Shown: piece by piece, positions 8,349-19,160 of the stretch
How positions within the stretch are numbered: position 1 is the stretch's first letter
Layout: the number at the start of each line of letters is the position of its first letter
Assembly (NCBI RefSeq): GCF_900105045.1
Contig: NZ_LT629739.1
Coordinates: 744,001 to 808,000, forward strand
DNA from: Brevibacterium picturae
Lineage (GTDB): Bacteria > Actinomycetota > Actinomycetes > Actinomycetales > Brevibacteriaceae
DNA length: 64,000 nt
Direction: 5' to 3'
Notes under the pieces: generated by a model
Databases searched by the model: none
What the model saw: the letters and a program-made list of their open reading frames with translations, nothing else
What the model was told of the DNA's origin: nothing
Position numbers and translations under genes: made by a program

Positions 8349-9386
8349 ATGACACACCGAGCTTCTGCCGAATCGAAATCTTCTCGTCCCGGTTCCCCTC
8401 TTCCCGCGGTTGCGGACACAGATATCGACCGAGTTCGCGAGACGATTATCACCTGGTTCGAGACCGCGGCGCGTCCCCTGCCGTGGCGAGATGCCGACAC
8501 CACTGCGTGGGCCGTCCTCGTCAGCGAGATCATGTCGCAGCAGACCCCTGTGTCCCGGGTCGAACCCCGCTGGCGGGAATGGATGCAGAAATGGCCCACA
8601 CCCGCAGACCTGGCACAGGCACCCACCGCAGAGGTTCTCCACCGTTGGGACCGTCTCGGCTATCCGCGGAGGGCACTGCGGCTTCAGGAGGCCGCGCGGG
8701 TGATCGCCGAGGAGCTCGACGGCCGGGTGCCGCGGACCGCTGCCGAGCTCGAGCAACTCCCCGGCATCGGGTCGTACACGGCGGCCGCGGTTGCCTCATT
8801 CGCCCACGGAGAGCGGACGACCGTGCTCGACACGAACGTACGTCGCGTTCTCATCCGGCTCTTCGCCGGACGCGACCGGCCCACGCCTTCACCGAGTCGT
8901 GCAGAGACGAAGTGGGCCGCCCAGTTCGTCCCGGAGACAGAGCACGAGAAGTGGAACGCCGGGGTCATGGAATTCGGGGCGCTCGTATGCATGGCCAGGA
9001 ACCCCAGTTGCGAGTCCTGCCCGCTTAACGACATCTGCGCCTGGCAGAAGGCGGGACGTCCTACCTCGGCGGTGAAGGCGAAGACCCAGAAATGGGCCGG
9101 CACGGACCGCCAGCTGCGCGGGGCGATCATGGATGTGCTCAAGTCCGCGCACGAGCATTCTGACGGCGAAGACAATGTCGGCGACGTCCCTGTCGACCTC
9201 TTCACCGCGTCCACCGCCGAGGTGGATCCCAAGCTGTTCGACTCGCTGCCTTCGAACACGTCGACGAGAGTAGAGCGTGTACGAGACCTCAGTGCCGATG
9301 CGGATCGGGTCTCTCGTCTCATCGATGATCTGGTCTCTGACGGTCTGGCCGCTCGCGAGGACAGTGCCCTGCGCCTTCCCGGGTGA
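8349..9386 (+). CDS. mutY: A/G-specific adenine DNA glycosylase MutY
   Basis: The 345-residue enzyme, starting at ATG 8349, removes adenine mispaired with 8-oxoguanine. Visible hallmarks are the catalytic Glu in LVSEIMSQQT, the helix-hairpin-helix LPGIGSYTAAAVASFA, the catalytic Asp in TVLDTNVRR, and the iron-sulfur cluster ligands C-X6-C-X2-C-X5-C in CMARNPSCESCPLNDIC. The C-terminal part is shorter than in E. coli MutY, as is usual in actinobacteria. The open frame extends far upstream, but that part is antisense to the neighbouring gene and is not protein-like. The start is preceded only by a weak ribosome site. Confidence 0.93.
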   Translation: MTHRASAESKSSRPGSPLPAVADTDIDRVRETIITWFETAARPLPWRDADTTAWAVLVSEIMSQQTPVSRVEPRWREWMQKWPTPADLAQAPTAEVLHRWDRLGYPRRALRLQEAARVIAEELDGRVPRTAAELEQLPGIGSYTAAAVASFAHGERTTVLDTNVRRVLIRLFAGRDRPTPSPSRAETKWAAQFVPETEHEKWNAGVMEFGALVCMARNPSCESCPLNDICAWQKAGRPTSAVKAKTQKWAGTDRQLRGAIMDVLKSAHEHSDGEDNVGDVPVDLFTASTAEVDPKLFDSLPSNTSTRVERVRDLSADADRVSRLIDDLVSDGLAAREDSALRLPG

Positions 9387-9407
9387 CCGGTCCGCGAGCG
9401 GTGATTC

Positions 9408-10010
9408 TCAGAGGAACTTGATCATGCGTGCGTTGCCCAAGGTATTGGGTTTGACGCGAGCCAGGTCCAGGAACTCGGCCACGCCTTCATCGGCAGAGTG
9501 CAGGAGCTCGACGTAAACCTCCGGGGAAACCGGGATTCCCTTGATCGGTTCGAATCCCAGCGCACCGAAGAACCCGGTCTCGAAGGTCAGGCAGAAGACT
9601 CTGTCGACACCGATCGCGACAGCGTCTGCCAGAACCTGCCGGATGAGCGCCTTGCCCACTCCTCGACCTCGATAGGCCGGCGAGGTGGCAACTGTGCGCG
9701 CCTCGGCGAGGTCGGCCCAGATGATGTGCAATGCCGCGCATCCGGCCAGGATCTCAGTACCGTCCGGCTGTGGGTCCACGACCAGCCAGAACTCCTGCAG
9801 GGTTTCGAAGTAGGTGACGGTGTCCTTGGCCAGCAGAATGCGCTCTTCGGCCAGGGGCGCGACCAACGCTTCGATCCCCTTGACGTCGCTCGTCCGAGCC
9901 CGGCGCATGTAAAGGCCGCCGGGAAGCGAATGGTTGAGGTGATGGTCCGATGAGACCTGTTCATGGTCGAAGGCGACTGGGGCTGAGCTCATATCTTCAT
10001 TCAACACCAT
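9408..10010 (-). CDS. argA: Amino-acid N-acetyltransferase, ArgA type (GNAT)
   Basis: The 200-residue GNAT protein closely resembles what I remember of M. tuberculosis Rv2747, the stand-alone N-acetylglutamate/glutamine synthase of arginine biosynthesis. Shared blocks are YMRRARTSDVKGIEALV, LQEFWLVVD, WADLAEARTVA, the acetyl-CoA loop YRGRGVGKALI, LTFETGFFGALGFEPIKG and the tail VAEFLDLARVKPNTLGNARM. It transfers acetyl from acetyl-CoA to the alpha-amine of glutamate or glutamine. An alternative start is Met at 9992. It follows clpC behind a terminator and is convergent with mutY. Confidence 0.85.
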   Translation of the reverse strand: MVLNEDMSSAPVAFDHEQVSSDHHLNHSLPGGLYMRRARTSDVKGIEALVAPLAEERILLAKDTVTYFETLQEFWLVVDPQPDGTEILAGCAALHIIWADLAEARTVATSPAYRGRGVGKALIRQVLADAVAIGVDRVFCLTFETGFFGALGFEPIKGIPVSPEVYVELLHSADEGVAEFLDLARVKPNTLGNARMIKFL

Positions 10011-10045
10011 CGGCGGCGAGCAGCACCATCGACAGCGGGCATGAT

Positions 10046-10085
10046 GAAGCCCGGGAACGCAGCTGGTGCTGTGTCCCCGGGCTTC
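10046..10085 (-). terminator. clpC transcription terminator
   Basis: GAAGCCCGGG (10046-10055) pairs perfectly with CCCGGGCTTC (10076-10085). The 20-base loop can itself form a small CAGC/GCTG stem. It lies 22 bases past the clpC stop and before the argA-type gene. Confidence 0.75.
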
Positions 10086-10106
10086 TTCAGCGCTGCTGGA
10101 GGCAGA

Positions 10107-12653
10107 TCAGGAAACGGAGCTTCCAGATCCACTGCCGCCGGACGAACCGGCGCCAGCGAGTTCGCCACCGGAATCATCCGGTTCGCTGGCGGCGAGGCTC
10201 TCGGTCTCCACGCCGTTGAACGTGAATTCCGCTGCCTTGCCTTCTCCCTTGACGTCGACCTTGATGGTCTGACCGCTGCCGATCTCCTTGAACAGGATCT
10301 TCTCGGACAGGTGGTCCTCGATCTCGAGCTGGATCGTGCGACGCAGAGGCCGAGCACCCAGTACCGGATCGTAGCCACGATCGGCCAGGAGGCTCTTCGC
10401 CGCGTCGCTGACATCGACCTTCATGCCCTGATCGGCCAGACGGGTGTCCAGACGCGCAAGGAACTGATCGACGATCTGCAAGATCTCGTCCTTGCCCAGC
10501 TGCGGGAACACAATCGTGTCATCGACACGGTTGAGGAACTCGGGCCGGAAGTGCTGCTTGAGCTCTTCGTTGACCTTCTGCTTCATGCGCTCATAGTCGT
10601 TGTTCGCGCTGCCCTCAACCTGGAACCCGAGCTGCAGACCACTCGAGATGTCTCGCGTACCCAGGTTCGTGGTCATGATGATGATGGTGTTCTTGAAGTC
10701 CACCTCACGACCCTGCGAGTCAGTCAGGCGACCGTCTTCGAGAATCTGCAGCAGCGAGTTGAAGATGTCCGAGTGAGCCTTCTCCACCTCATCGAAGAGG
10801 ACCACTGAGAACGGTTTGCGACGAACCTTCTCCGTCAGCTGACCGCCCTCTTCGTAGCCCACGTAGCCGGGAGGAGAACCGAACAGTCGGGACACGGTGT
10901 GCTTCTCCGAGTACTCCGACATGTCCAGGCTGATGAGCGATTCCTCGTCACCGAACAGGAACTCCGACAGTGCCTTGGCCAGCTCCGTCTTGCCGACGCC
11001 TGTGGGGCCGGCGAAGATGAACGAGCCGGAGGGGCGCTTTGGATCCTTCAGACCCGCACGGGTCCGCCGGATCGCACGGGAGATCGACTTGACCGCGTCG
11101 TCCTGGCCGATGATGCGCTTGTGCAGCTCGTCTTCCATCCGCAGCAGTCGCGAGGACTCTTCCTCGGTGAGCTTGAAGATCGGAATGCCGGTCGCCGCGG
11201 CCAGCACCTCGGCGATCAGATCCGCGTCCACGGTCGCGGAGGTGTCCTTACCGCTCTTGCGCCAGGCGTCGGTCTGTTCGTCCTTGTCCTGCTGCAGCTT
11301 CATCTCGGAGTCGCGTTCGGAGGCCGCCAGCTCGAAGTCCTGAGCGTCGATGGCGGCTTCCTTGCGATGGCGAGCCTCGAGGATCTGCTCCTCCAGGTCA
11401 CGGATCTCCTGCGGCACGGACAGCCGCGAGATGCGCAGTTTCGCGCCTGCTTCGTCGATGAGGTCGATCGCCTTGTCCGGCAGGTACCGGTCGTTGACAT
11501 AGCGATCCGACATATTCACGGCAGCCGCGAGAGCGCCTTCCGTGATCGTGACCTTGTGGTGTGACTCGTACTTGTCGCGCAGTCCCTTGAGGATCTCGAT
11601 CGAATGCGCCAGGGACGGTTCCGGAACCTGGATCGGCTGGAACCGCCGTTCGAGGGCGGCATCCTTCTCGATGTGCTTGCGGTACTCGTCGAGAGTCGTC
11701 GCACCGATGGTCTGCAGCTCGCCTCGGGCCAGCATGGGCTTGAGAATCGAAGCCGCGTCGATCGCACCCTCGGCAGCACCCGCACCCACCAGGGTGTGGA
11801 TCTCGTCGATGAAGAGGATGATGTCTCCACGCGTGCGGATCTCCTTGAGGACCTTCTTCAGACGTTCCTCGAAATCACCGCGGTACCGGGAGCCGGCCAC
11901 CAGCGAGCCGAGGTCCAAGGTGTAGAGCTGCTTGTCCTCGAGGATCTCGGGGACGTCGCCGTTGACGATCGCCAACGCCAGCCCTTCGACCACTGCGGTC
12001 TTGCCGACACCGGGTTCACCGATGAGGACAGGGTTGTTCTTGGTTCGCCGCGACAGAATCTGCATCACGCGCTGCATCTGCTCGTGCCGGCCGATGACCG
12101 GATCGAGATTGCCTTCACGGGCGGCTGCGGTCAGGTTCGTTCCGAACTGGTCGAGGACCAGCGAACCGGAGGGGGCTCCCTCCTCGCGTCCGCCTGCGGA
12201 GACCGGCTCCTTGCCCTGGTAGCCCGACAGAAGTTTGATGACTTCCTGACGGACCCGTCCCAGGTCGGCGCCCAGCTTCACGAGCACCTGAGCGGCGACG
12301 CCTTCACCCTCACGGATCAGACCGAGCAGGATGTGCTCGGTTCCGATGTAGCTGTGTCCCAGCTGCAGGGCCTCACGGAGGCTGAGCTCGAGGACCTTTT
12401 TGGCACGGGGAGTGAACGGGATGTGCCCACTCGGTGCCTGCTGTCCCTGTCCGATGATCTCTTGGACTTGATCGCGAACCTGCTCGAGGGAGATGTCCAT
12501 TCCCTCGAGTGCTTTGGCTGCCAGGCCTTCACCCTCGTGGATCAGGCCAAGCAGGATGTGCTCGGTTCCGATGTAGTTATGTTTGAGTAGTTTGGCTTCT
12601 TCCTGGGCCAGCACTACCACTCGGCGTGCTCGGTCAGTGAACCGCTCGAACAT
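10107..12653 (-). CDS. clpC: ATP-dependent Clp protease ATPase subunit ClpC
   Basis: GAGGAGG six bases upstream favours ATG 12653 ([11 protein letters not shown]) over the in-frame GTG at 12659. The 848-residue Hsp100 unfoldase has two N-terminal Clp-N repeats ([14 protein letters not shown] and [14 protein letters not shown]), a first AAA+ module with Walker A GEPGVGKT at about 212-219, a UVR-type middle domain near 417-460, a second AAA+ module with GPTGVGKT at about 549-556, and a Gly/Ser-rich tail. It feeds unfolded substrates to ClpP1P2 in the cytosol. It sits downstream of lsr2 across a 606-base gap, as in mycobacteria, and ends in its own terminator. Confidence 0.97.
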   Translation of the reverse strand: MFERFTDRARRVVVLAQEEAKLLKHNYIGTEHILLGLIHEGEGLAAKALEGMDISLEQVRDQVQEIIGQGQQAPSGHIPFTPRAKKVLELSLREALQLGHSYIGTEHILLGLIREGEGVAAQVLVKLGADLGRVRQEVIKLLSGYQGKEPVSAGGREEGAPSGSLVLDQFGTNLTAAAREGNLDPVIGRHEQMQRVMQILSRRTKNNPVLIGEPGVGKTAVVEGLALAIVNGDVPEILEDKQLYTLDLGSLVAGSRYRGDFEERLKKVLKEIRTRGDIILFIDEIHTLVGAGAAEGAIDAASILKPMLARGELQTIGATTLDEYRKHIEKDAALERRFQPIQVPEPSLAHSIEILKGLRDKYESHHKVTITEGALAAAVNMSDRYVNDRYLPDKAIDLIDEAGAKLRISRLSVPQEIRDLEEQILEARHRKEAAIDAQDFELAASERDSEMKLQQDKDEQTDAWRKSGKDTSATVDADLIAEVLAAATGIPIFKLTEEESSRLLRMEDELHKRIIGQDDAVKSISRAIRRTRAGLKDPKRPSGSFIFAGPTGVGKTELAKALSEFLFGDEESLISLDMSEYSEKHTVSRLFGSPPGYVGYEEGGQLTEKVRRKPFSVVLFDEVEKAHSDIFNSLLQILEDGRLTDSQGREVDFKNTIIIMTTNLGTRDISSGLQLGFQVEGSANNDYERMKQKVNEELKQHFRPEFLNRVDDTIVFPQLGKDEILQIVDQFLARLDTRLADQGMKVDVSDAAKSLLADRGYDPVLGARPLRRTIQLEIEDHLSEKILFKEIGSGQTIKVDVKGEGKAAEFTFNGVETESLAASEPDDSGGELAGAGSSGGSGSGSSVS

Positions 12654-12748
12654 ATTCACCCTCCTCGGTCTGGTTATTCTTTAGAGCCTAACGACCATTG
12701 GCCACGATCTATTGCACGTTTCGCCATCAGCCGAAACCGTTTGGCTGT

Positions 12749-12770
12749 GGGCGAAATTCGCGGTTCGCCC
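12749..12770. promoter_or_regulatory. Inverted repeat upstream of clpC, possible ClgR-type operator
   Basis: GGGCGAA (12749-12755) and TTCGCCC (12764-12770) are perfect arms around ATTCGCGG, about 100 bases upstream of the clpC start. ClgR, the activator of clp genes in corynebacteria and streptomycetes, recognises CGC-type dyads. The match is only suggestive. An imperfect dyad AGCCGAAAC/GTTTGGCT lies immediately beside it (12729-12746). Confidence 0.35.
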
Positions 12771-13155
12771 CTCCGCGCTCTCCTGCGCAACACGCATTCG
12801 CCCCGTTCTGCTGCATCAGGACTGCCGGCACCACCTCTCTGCTCATATCGGTCCAGCTCTATCCATCCTGGATCTGGGCAACCCATCTTGATGCTCGGCA
12901 TTCCCACCTCATACTCCGCACCGATCACGCGAATACGAATCAAGAGGAGATCGTGATACCTCACAGATTACCGAGAATGGGAATGGGGTAATTACTCAAA
13001 TTCGCCTGCCGCAGTCCAGGAGACAACATGATCGGAGCCAGTGCTGATAATCAAGAACTCCGCTGAGAATTGCCTGAGCGAATCGTCATACGAGAAGGTT
13101 GATAACTCGTATCGGGGCCGGACTGGTGGTGGACAGAAACCATAAGCAGAAACTT

Positions 13156-13188
13156 CGAGGGGCCAACGGATGAACCGTTGGCCCCTCG
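13156..13188 (-). terminator. lsr2 transcription terminator
   Basis: A perfect 14-base stem, CGAGGGGCCAACGG (13156-13169) with CCGTTGGCCCCTCG (13175-13188), closes a 5-base loop (ATGAA). It lies 71 bases after the lsr2 stop. There is no long U tract, which is common for actinobacterial terminators. Confidence 0.8.
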
Positions 13189-13259
13189 GGAAGCGATTAT
13201 GGAATCAGTGACATTCAATCGAATCCCATTACCGCTTCAATTATCGGCTGTGCCGTGAA

Positions 13260-13598
13260 TCAGCTGTCTGCTGCTTCGTATGCCTGGACGATCTCCAGCG
13301 GAATGCGTCCGCGATCGCCCAGCTGGTAACCGTTGGCCTGTGCCCATTCGCGGATCTTGGCCGTATCGCGCTTCGGGCCCGCGGCGGAGCCGGAGCCCGT
13401 GCGACGTCCGCGACCGCCCGGGTTCGCTACCCGGCGAGCCTTGGCGATGAACGGGGCGAACGTCTCACGAAGCTTTTCGGCATTTTCTGTCGACAGTTCG
13501 AGTTCGTAGGTACCTTGGTCGAGGCTGAAGCGAACGGTTTCCGACGCTTCCGAGCCGTCGAAATCATCCGTGAGAACGAGTCGCATCTCCCTTGCCAT
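13260..13598 (-). CDS. lsr2: Lsr2 nucleoid-associated protein
   Basis: Starting at ATG 13598 (MAREMRLVLTDDFDG), the 112-residue protein has the Lsr2 dimerisation domain (residues 1 to about 60, including the LSTENAEKLRETFAPFIAKAR helix), a Gly/Arg/Ser linker, and the DNA-binding domain with its RGR minor-groove hook (LGDRGRIPLEIVQAYEAA). Lsr2 is the H-NS-like xenogeneic silencer of actinobacteria and binds AT-rich DNA. The gene lies between lysS and clpC, as in mycobacteria. The small upstream membrane-protein gene overlaps its start by 35 bases, suggesting coupled translation. Confidence 0.95.
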   Translation of the reverse strand: MAREMRLVLTDDFDGSEASETVRFSLDQGTYELELSTENAEKLRETFAPFIAKARRVANPGGRGRRTGSGSAAGPKRDTAKIREWAQANGYQLGDRGRIPLEIVQAYEAADS

Positions 13599-13809
13599 GT
13601 TCACTCTTTTCATAATCAGAAGGCTTTGTCGCAGTCAGCTTAACATCTGATTCATGATTATCGCCTAATTCGCTAACCTCATGCTCCGAATAGAATTTAT
13701 CGATCTGCTCTCGTTCGGTCCGGTCCGCACGCAAGATGTTTCTCATCACGTACCAGAACAGCAATCCAACGCAGATCGATGGCAATAGTGCCCTCAGCAG
13801 ATCCATCAT
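13564..13809 (-). CDS. Small membrane protein between lysS and lsr2
   Basis: GAGGAAGG eight bases before ATG 13809 sets the start (MMDLLRALLPS). The 81-residue product has one transmembrane helix (about LLPSICVGLLFWYVMRNIL) followed by a charged cytoplasmic tail. It lies 4 bases after the lysS stop and overlaps lsr2 by 35 bases, so the three genes look like one transcript. Similar small membrane proteins occur in this position in other Micrococcales in my memory. The function is unknown. Confidence 0.75.
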   Translation of the reverse strand: MMDLLRALLPSICVGLLFWYVMRNILRADRTEREQIDKFYSEHEVSELGDNHESDVKLTATKPSDYEKSEHGKGDATRSHG

Positions 13810-13813
13810 GTGT

Positions 13814-15373
<1,560 letters not shown>

Positions 15374-15439
15374 ACCGCCAAGGCTACCGTGAGCGCGGGC
15401 CCAGGGGGAACTCGGGCCGGTGGTGGACCAGGCCGAGAG

Positions 15440-16345
15440 TCAGTCCAGGCGGGCCAGGATCTCCTGCGCCTGCGAATCCGTGATCCGTCCCAGGCTCAGA
15501 GCCTTGGCGGTAGTGGACCTGGCCAGAGCAATGTAGCTGTTGCGTGCTGCGGGACTGGAGACGCTGAGACTGAACTCACTGAGCGCCGTCAGGTGCGCAG
15601 AGACAGTGCCCACGTCACCGCGGCTCACGGGTCCGGTCAGCGCCCGCGAACCGTTCTGCAGAGTATTCGTCACCCCCGCATCGACGAGGGCCGTGAGCAC
15701 ACGTGAGGGGTCACTCACACCCGCCTCGGCGAGCATCTCCATGGCTTCACTGATGATCGTGATCGTGTGATTCGAGGCGTGGGTGATGGCCGCATGGTAG
15801 AGCGGACGGTCTGCTTCGGCGACATCGATCGGCTCGGCTCCCATCTCGACGACGAGGGCCTGCCCCACAGGTCGAATCGGTGCCGGCGCGGTGACGGCGA
15901 TCGTCGACTGCCGCAGACGAGGAAGATCGACGGCGGTGCCGGTGAAGGACAGCGACGGGTGCAGAGCGATGGGCAGCGCGCCGAGGCTGGTCCCGGCTTC
16001 GAGGACGTCTGTGCCGTATCGGCCCGAACAGTGGACGAGGATCTGTCCGGAGTGGATTCGTGAGACCTTGGCCAGGCCGCTGACGAGGGATTCGATCTCA
16101 TCGTCGGGGACGGTCAGGAGCAGGAGCTCGGCACGGTCTGCGACGTCGTCCGGGGGCAGCACCGGCACCCCCGGGAGCATCTCCTCGGCCCGTTCGAGAC
16201 TCGCCGCCGAGGAGGCGCTGACCCCGATGATGGCATGGCCGGCTTCGCGCCAGGCGGCGCCGATGGTCGCCCCGACCTTGCCACAGCCGATGATTCCGAT
16301 TCCCAGGCGAGGGGCGTCGTCCTGGTTCATCCCTGATTGGCTCAT
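15440..16345 (-). CDS. Rossmann-fold DUF2520 oxidoreductase-like protein
   Basis: The 301-residue protein opens with an NAD(P)-binding signature, IGIIGCGKVG (about 16-25), followed by a short-chain/6PGDH-like helical C-terminal domain with the family signature HPSLSFTG and the YHAAITHASNH block. It corresponds to Rv3603c of M. tuberculosis, which lies beside panC. Here panC and panD are absent from the neighbourhood. The enzymatic role of the family is not established. Its start overlaps the stop of the upstream PH-domain gene by 4 bases. Confidence 0.85.
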   Translation of the reverse strand: MSQSGMNQDDAPRLGIGIIGCGKVGATIGAAWREAGHAIIGVSASSAASLERAEEMLPGVPVLPPDDVADRAELLLLTVPDDEIESLVSGLAKVSRIHSGQILVHCSGRYGTDVLEAGTSLGALPIALHPSLSFTGTAVDLPRLRQSTIAVTAPAPIRPVGQALVVEMGAEPIDVAEADRPLYHAAITHASNHTITIISEAMEMLAEAGVSDPSRVLTALVDAGVTNTLQNGSRALTGPVSRGDVGTVSAHLTALSEFSLSVSSPAARNSYIALARSTTAKALSLGRITDSQAQEILARLD

Positions 16346-18177
16346 GGCCTGCCTTCCTTGGCTCTGCGCGCTTCCTCGTCGTAGCGCTGCCGCGCGAGTC
16401 GAGTGCGTTCGGAGTGTTCGCTGAAGAAACGTTTCGCGTCATCGACGCTCTGGTGGGTGACTCGGGGTTCGATGGGTCCGGCTGTGGAGTGCACGGCGAC
16501 CGTGCCCAGGCCCAGCGAGCGCATGAGCGGGCCCTGGTGGTAGCTCATCGACTGCACCCTCACATGGGGCACGAAGTCGACGCGACGGTCCAGGACGCCC
16601 AGACGCAGCACGAGAAGGGATCCGGTCACAGCGTAGGCCCGCCGGTTCCACACCAATGGGTCGATGAGCCGGGAGGACCGGGGCTGGCCGTGGAAGAGCT
16701 CTTCGGCCGATTCGGCCTGCGGGTCTTCGGACTTGCGGTCATACATGGCCGAACGCACCAGGGTTGCCGCGCTGAGCTCGTCCGGCAGCTGCGGGTCGGG
16801 CAGCGCCAGTCCGACCATGAGCAGTGCCTGATCGATGTCGCCCACGGGCAGGAGGATGTTCGACTCGCCTGTGCCGCCTGCGCTGGCGATGTTGTATTCA
16901 ACCTTCCACCAGCCGGCCCACCGCCACAGCAGCGGCTGGTGGAGACAGACGGCCTGCAGCCGGTCGAGCGGGATCACCTTGCGGGAGGTGGAGACGAGCC
17001 CGTGGTTGACAGCCAGTCCGTTCTCACCCAGTTTGACCACGAAGTTCGCATTGTCGAGGTTCTTCCTGAAAGCGGAGAACGCCGCGAAGAGACCGGGGAT
17101 GACTGCGACGAGCATCGGAATGAAGGCTTCGGTCAGCCCCAGCGCAAGGAGAACGATGGCTGTAGCGATGAGGAAGAGGACGACGAGGACCGAAATGATC
17201 GTCTCTGTCCTCAGCAGCGAGGAGACCACCACCCGGTGCACGGGCACACGGATGATCTCGCCATCTTCGCTGACCTCGGCCGAGACGTAGTAGGGAGCCA
17301 GGAGTTCATTAATGCTCGACTCTGCCTCGTGAGAGGCGCCGCCGGCCAGAGAGCCGAGGCGTTTGCTCAGGCGCACACCGATGCTGTCGTCACGGCGCTC
17401 GGGCACTCCGCGATCGATGGCGGATTCGCCATCGAGGTTCCCCACCGCATCGCCGGTCATGTCGGCCTCGGCAACGTCGGCTTCCTCCAAACCACCGGAC
17501 GCACCTCCGCTGGACTCGGTTCCCGCGGTCGCCTCGGCGGACTGACCCGCGTTCGCGGTACGCTGCCCCGATTGGGTGCCCTGCTTCCTCGCACGGACAG
17601 CGGCGAGAAGCTTGTCGCGCAGTCCTTCGGCACGCTTCTTCGACAGGTACTTCAGGGAGATGTTGGAATCGGAGCCGCCGGCGACGTCGAAAACGAGCTC
17701 TGCCATGCCCAGGAGTCGCGGCAGCAGCTTCTGCTGCAGGTCGATCGACTGGACACGGTCGAGCCTGGCCTTGCGCTGCTTCTTCGACAGCAGCCCGCGC
17801 CGGTAGTAGATAGCCTCGGAATCGATCCGATAGCCCATCACCCTCCACGCCAGCCAGCTGAAGAGTGCGGTGAGCAGGAGGATGAGCAGGATTCCGCCGA
17901 CGCCGCCGAGGATGACGAGCGGGTGCGCACGCAGCCAACCGGCGAAACCGAGGTCGACGCCATCGCCTCTCGCCAGGTCTTCGACAGCTCTTTGGAAGAA
18001 GTTCTGCAGCCCATAGGCCGCAGCGACGAAGATACCCACGAGCACGCCGAGGCTTTCGAGAATCGGCGTCAGCGGGTGGACCCGGTGCCACACTTCAGGA
18101 GCTGCGACCCCGGCATCTGTGGATCTGTCAGTGGGCTCGGGCAGTCGGTCTCTCGACCGGTCCGCGGCCATGCTCAC
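16342..18177 (-). CDS. Large bacterial PH-domain (YdbT-like) membrane protein
   Basis: The 611-residue protein begins at GTG 18177 (or ATG 18171). It has two pairs of transmembrane helices near the N-terminus (ESLGVLVGIFVAAAYGL and HPLVILGGVGGILLILLLTALFSWLAW), a bPH_2 module with the typical YRIDSEAIYYRRGLLSKKQRKARLDRVQSIDLQQ block, a polar insert of about 100 residues rich in Gly/Ala/Glu, a central helical pair and a second bPH_2 block (NFVVKLGENGLAVNHGLVS). The YdbS/YdbT pair is linked in Bacillus to bacteriocin resistance; a function here is unproven. It overlaps the smaller PH gene by 4 bases (GTGA). Confidence 0.85.
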   Translation of the reverse strand: MSMAADRSRDRLPEPTDRSTDAGVAAPEVWHRVHPLTPILESLGVLVGIFVAAAYGLQNFFQRAVEDLARGDGVDLGFAGWLRAHPLVILGGVGGILLILLLTALFSWLAWRVMGYRIDSEAIYYRRGLLSKKQRKARLDRVQSIDLQQKLLPRLLGMAELVFDVAGGSDSNISLKYLSKKRAEGLRDKLLAAVRARKQGTQSGQRTANAGQSAEATAGTESSGGASGGLEEADVAEADMTGDAVGNLDGESAIDRGVPERRDDSIGVRLSKRLGSLAGGASHEAESSINELLAPYYVSAEVSEDGEIIRVPVHRVVVSSLLRTETIISVLVVLFLIATAIVLLALGLTEAFIPMLVAVIPGLFAAFSAFRKNLDNANFVVKLGENGLAVNHGLVSTSRKVIPLDRLQAVCLHQPLLWRWAGWWKVEYNIASAGGTGESNILLPVGDIDQALLMVGLALPDPQLPDELSAATLVRSAMYDRKSEDPQAESAEELFHGQPRSSRLIDPLVWNRRAYAVTGSLLVLRLGVLDRRVDFVPHVRVQSMSYHQGPLMRSLGLGTVAVHSTAGPIEPRVTHQSVDDAKRFFSEHSERTRLARQRYDEEARRAKEGRP

Positions 18178-18674
18178 AGTCCTGCCAGATTGGCCTGGCC
18201 CAGTCCGGCGAGGCTGTCACGCAGACGATCGGCCTCGGCGCGGGGCAGGCCCGGAATGGTGGCGTCGGTGGCCGCGGAGGCGGTGTGGAGTTTGACTGAG
18301 GCCAAGCCGAACATGCGGTCGATGGGGCCGGCGTCGACGTCCACGAACTGCAAACGCCCATAGGGAACCACCGTCGCCTTGTGGAACATGATTCCACGCC
18401 GGATGAGGAGGTCGTCCTCCCTCTCCGCATAGCCGATGGCCTTGGCCTGACGGATGATGATGACGATGAGGAAGACGGTGAACGCCAGGAGGACGACCCA
18501 GATGGCGTGCAGCCATGGCACCTCGGAGGTGAAGATGATCGCGAAGACGAGGGCCACGATGATCATCGGGGCGAGGATCGTCAGAGACGCGATCGTCTCC
18601 TTGCGGCCGTATTTGGGACTGACCCTGTTGAAGTCGGCATCGATTCCGGTCAGATAGTTGAATTCGCGGGTCAT
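18174..18674 (-). CDS. Small bacterial PH-domain (YdbS-like) membrane protein
   Basis: The 166-residue product has two adjacent transmembrane helices (IASLTILAPMIIVALVFAIIF and HAIWVVLLAFTVFLIVIII), then a bPH_2 domain with EDDLLIRRGIMFHKATVVPYGRLQFVDVD. That is the exact YdbS arrangement. It is the upstream partner of the 611-residue YdbT-like gene; both probably form one membrane complex. It overlaps the upstream DUF3180 gene by 4 bases. Confidence 0.88.
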   Translation of the reverse strand: MTREFNYLTGIDADFNRVSPKYGRKETIASLTILAPMIIVALVFAIIFTSEVPWLHAIWVVLLAFTVFLIVIIIRQAKAIGYAEREDDLLIRRGIMFHKATVVPYGRLQFVDVDAGPIDRMFGLASVKLHTASAATDATIPGLPRAEADRLRDSLAGLGQANLAGL

Positions 18675-19132
18675 GCTGCTTCGGCTCCTGGTGGGTCTTG
18701 AGGGGGAAGTTCGCAGAATCCTTCGACGATCAGGCCGACGATCATCAACGCTGCGGCTGCGATCATAGCGAAAAGCATACCTGCCGCCAAGTCATTGCGG
18801 ATGCCCGGTGCAGACAGGAAATAGTACGCGGCGTTGCCCAGGTACCAGCCGGTCAGTCCGGCCCCGGTCAGGGCGCTGGCCTTGGCCATGACTGCCACGC
18901 GCGCGGCTTGGAGGGGATCGATCTCCTTCGTCCGGTCACCGTCGTTCCATTTTTTGATCGGCCACCCCAGGACGAGCAGAACCGCCGCGAGGAGGAGCAT
19001 TCCGATGATGGCGAACCACGGCAGGCCCGGCAGCGAGAAGCCCTGGCTCTCCAGCAGCACATCAACGACGGGCGCGAGGACGACACCGATGACGGCCCAG
19101 ATGACGAGAATACCCGACGATGTTCGCTGCAT
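18671..19132 (-). CDS. DUF3180 four-helix membrane protein
   Basis: Start ATG 19132 (MQRTSSGILVIWAVIGVV) has GGGAG upstream; longer frames run into folK. The 153 residues contain four transmembrane helices in the DUF3180 pattern, with the WPIKKWNDGDRTKEIDPLQAARVAVMAKASALTGAG loop typical of the family. M. tuberculosis has the homologous gene (Rv3605c) in the same place, directly after folK. It follows the folB-folK gene by 28 bases. Its role is unknown; genomic coupling with folate genes is conserved. Confidence 0.85.
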   Translation of the reverse strand: MQRTSSGILVIWAVIGVVLAPVVDVLLESQGFSLPGLPWFAIIGMLLLAAVLLVLGWPIKKWNDGDRTKEIDPLQAARVAVMAKASALTGAGLTGWYLGNAAYYFLSAPGIRNDLAAGMLFAMIAAAALMIVGLIVEGFCELPPQDPPGAEAA

Positions 19133-19160
19133 AGCTCCCAGTCTCTCAAACCCAGGGCAC

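Larger units (their letters stand above)
12654..13259. other. 606-base gene-free region upstream of clpC
   Basis: No convincing gene is present. Short open frames (for example 12674-12964 minus) lack ribosome sites and family resemblance. The stretch holds the clpC promoter/leader with an inverted repeat (12749-12770), the lsr2 terminator (13156-13188), and a small inverted repeat ATACGAG/CTCGTAT (13088-13094 and 13106-13112). The middle part is AT-richer than the flanking genes, consistent with regulatory DNA. Confidence 0.6.

Noticed and set aside
12674-12964. 96-codon minus-strand frame upstream of clpC
   Set aside because: No ribosome site, unusual composition, and it overlaps the inverted repeat and presumed clpC promoter.
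16414-18363. 649-codon plus-strand open frame opposite the PH-domain genes
   Set aside because: A shadow of the minus-strand membrane protein genes; composition rich in His/Gln/Asp with no recognisable family.
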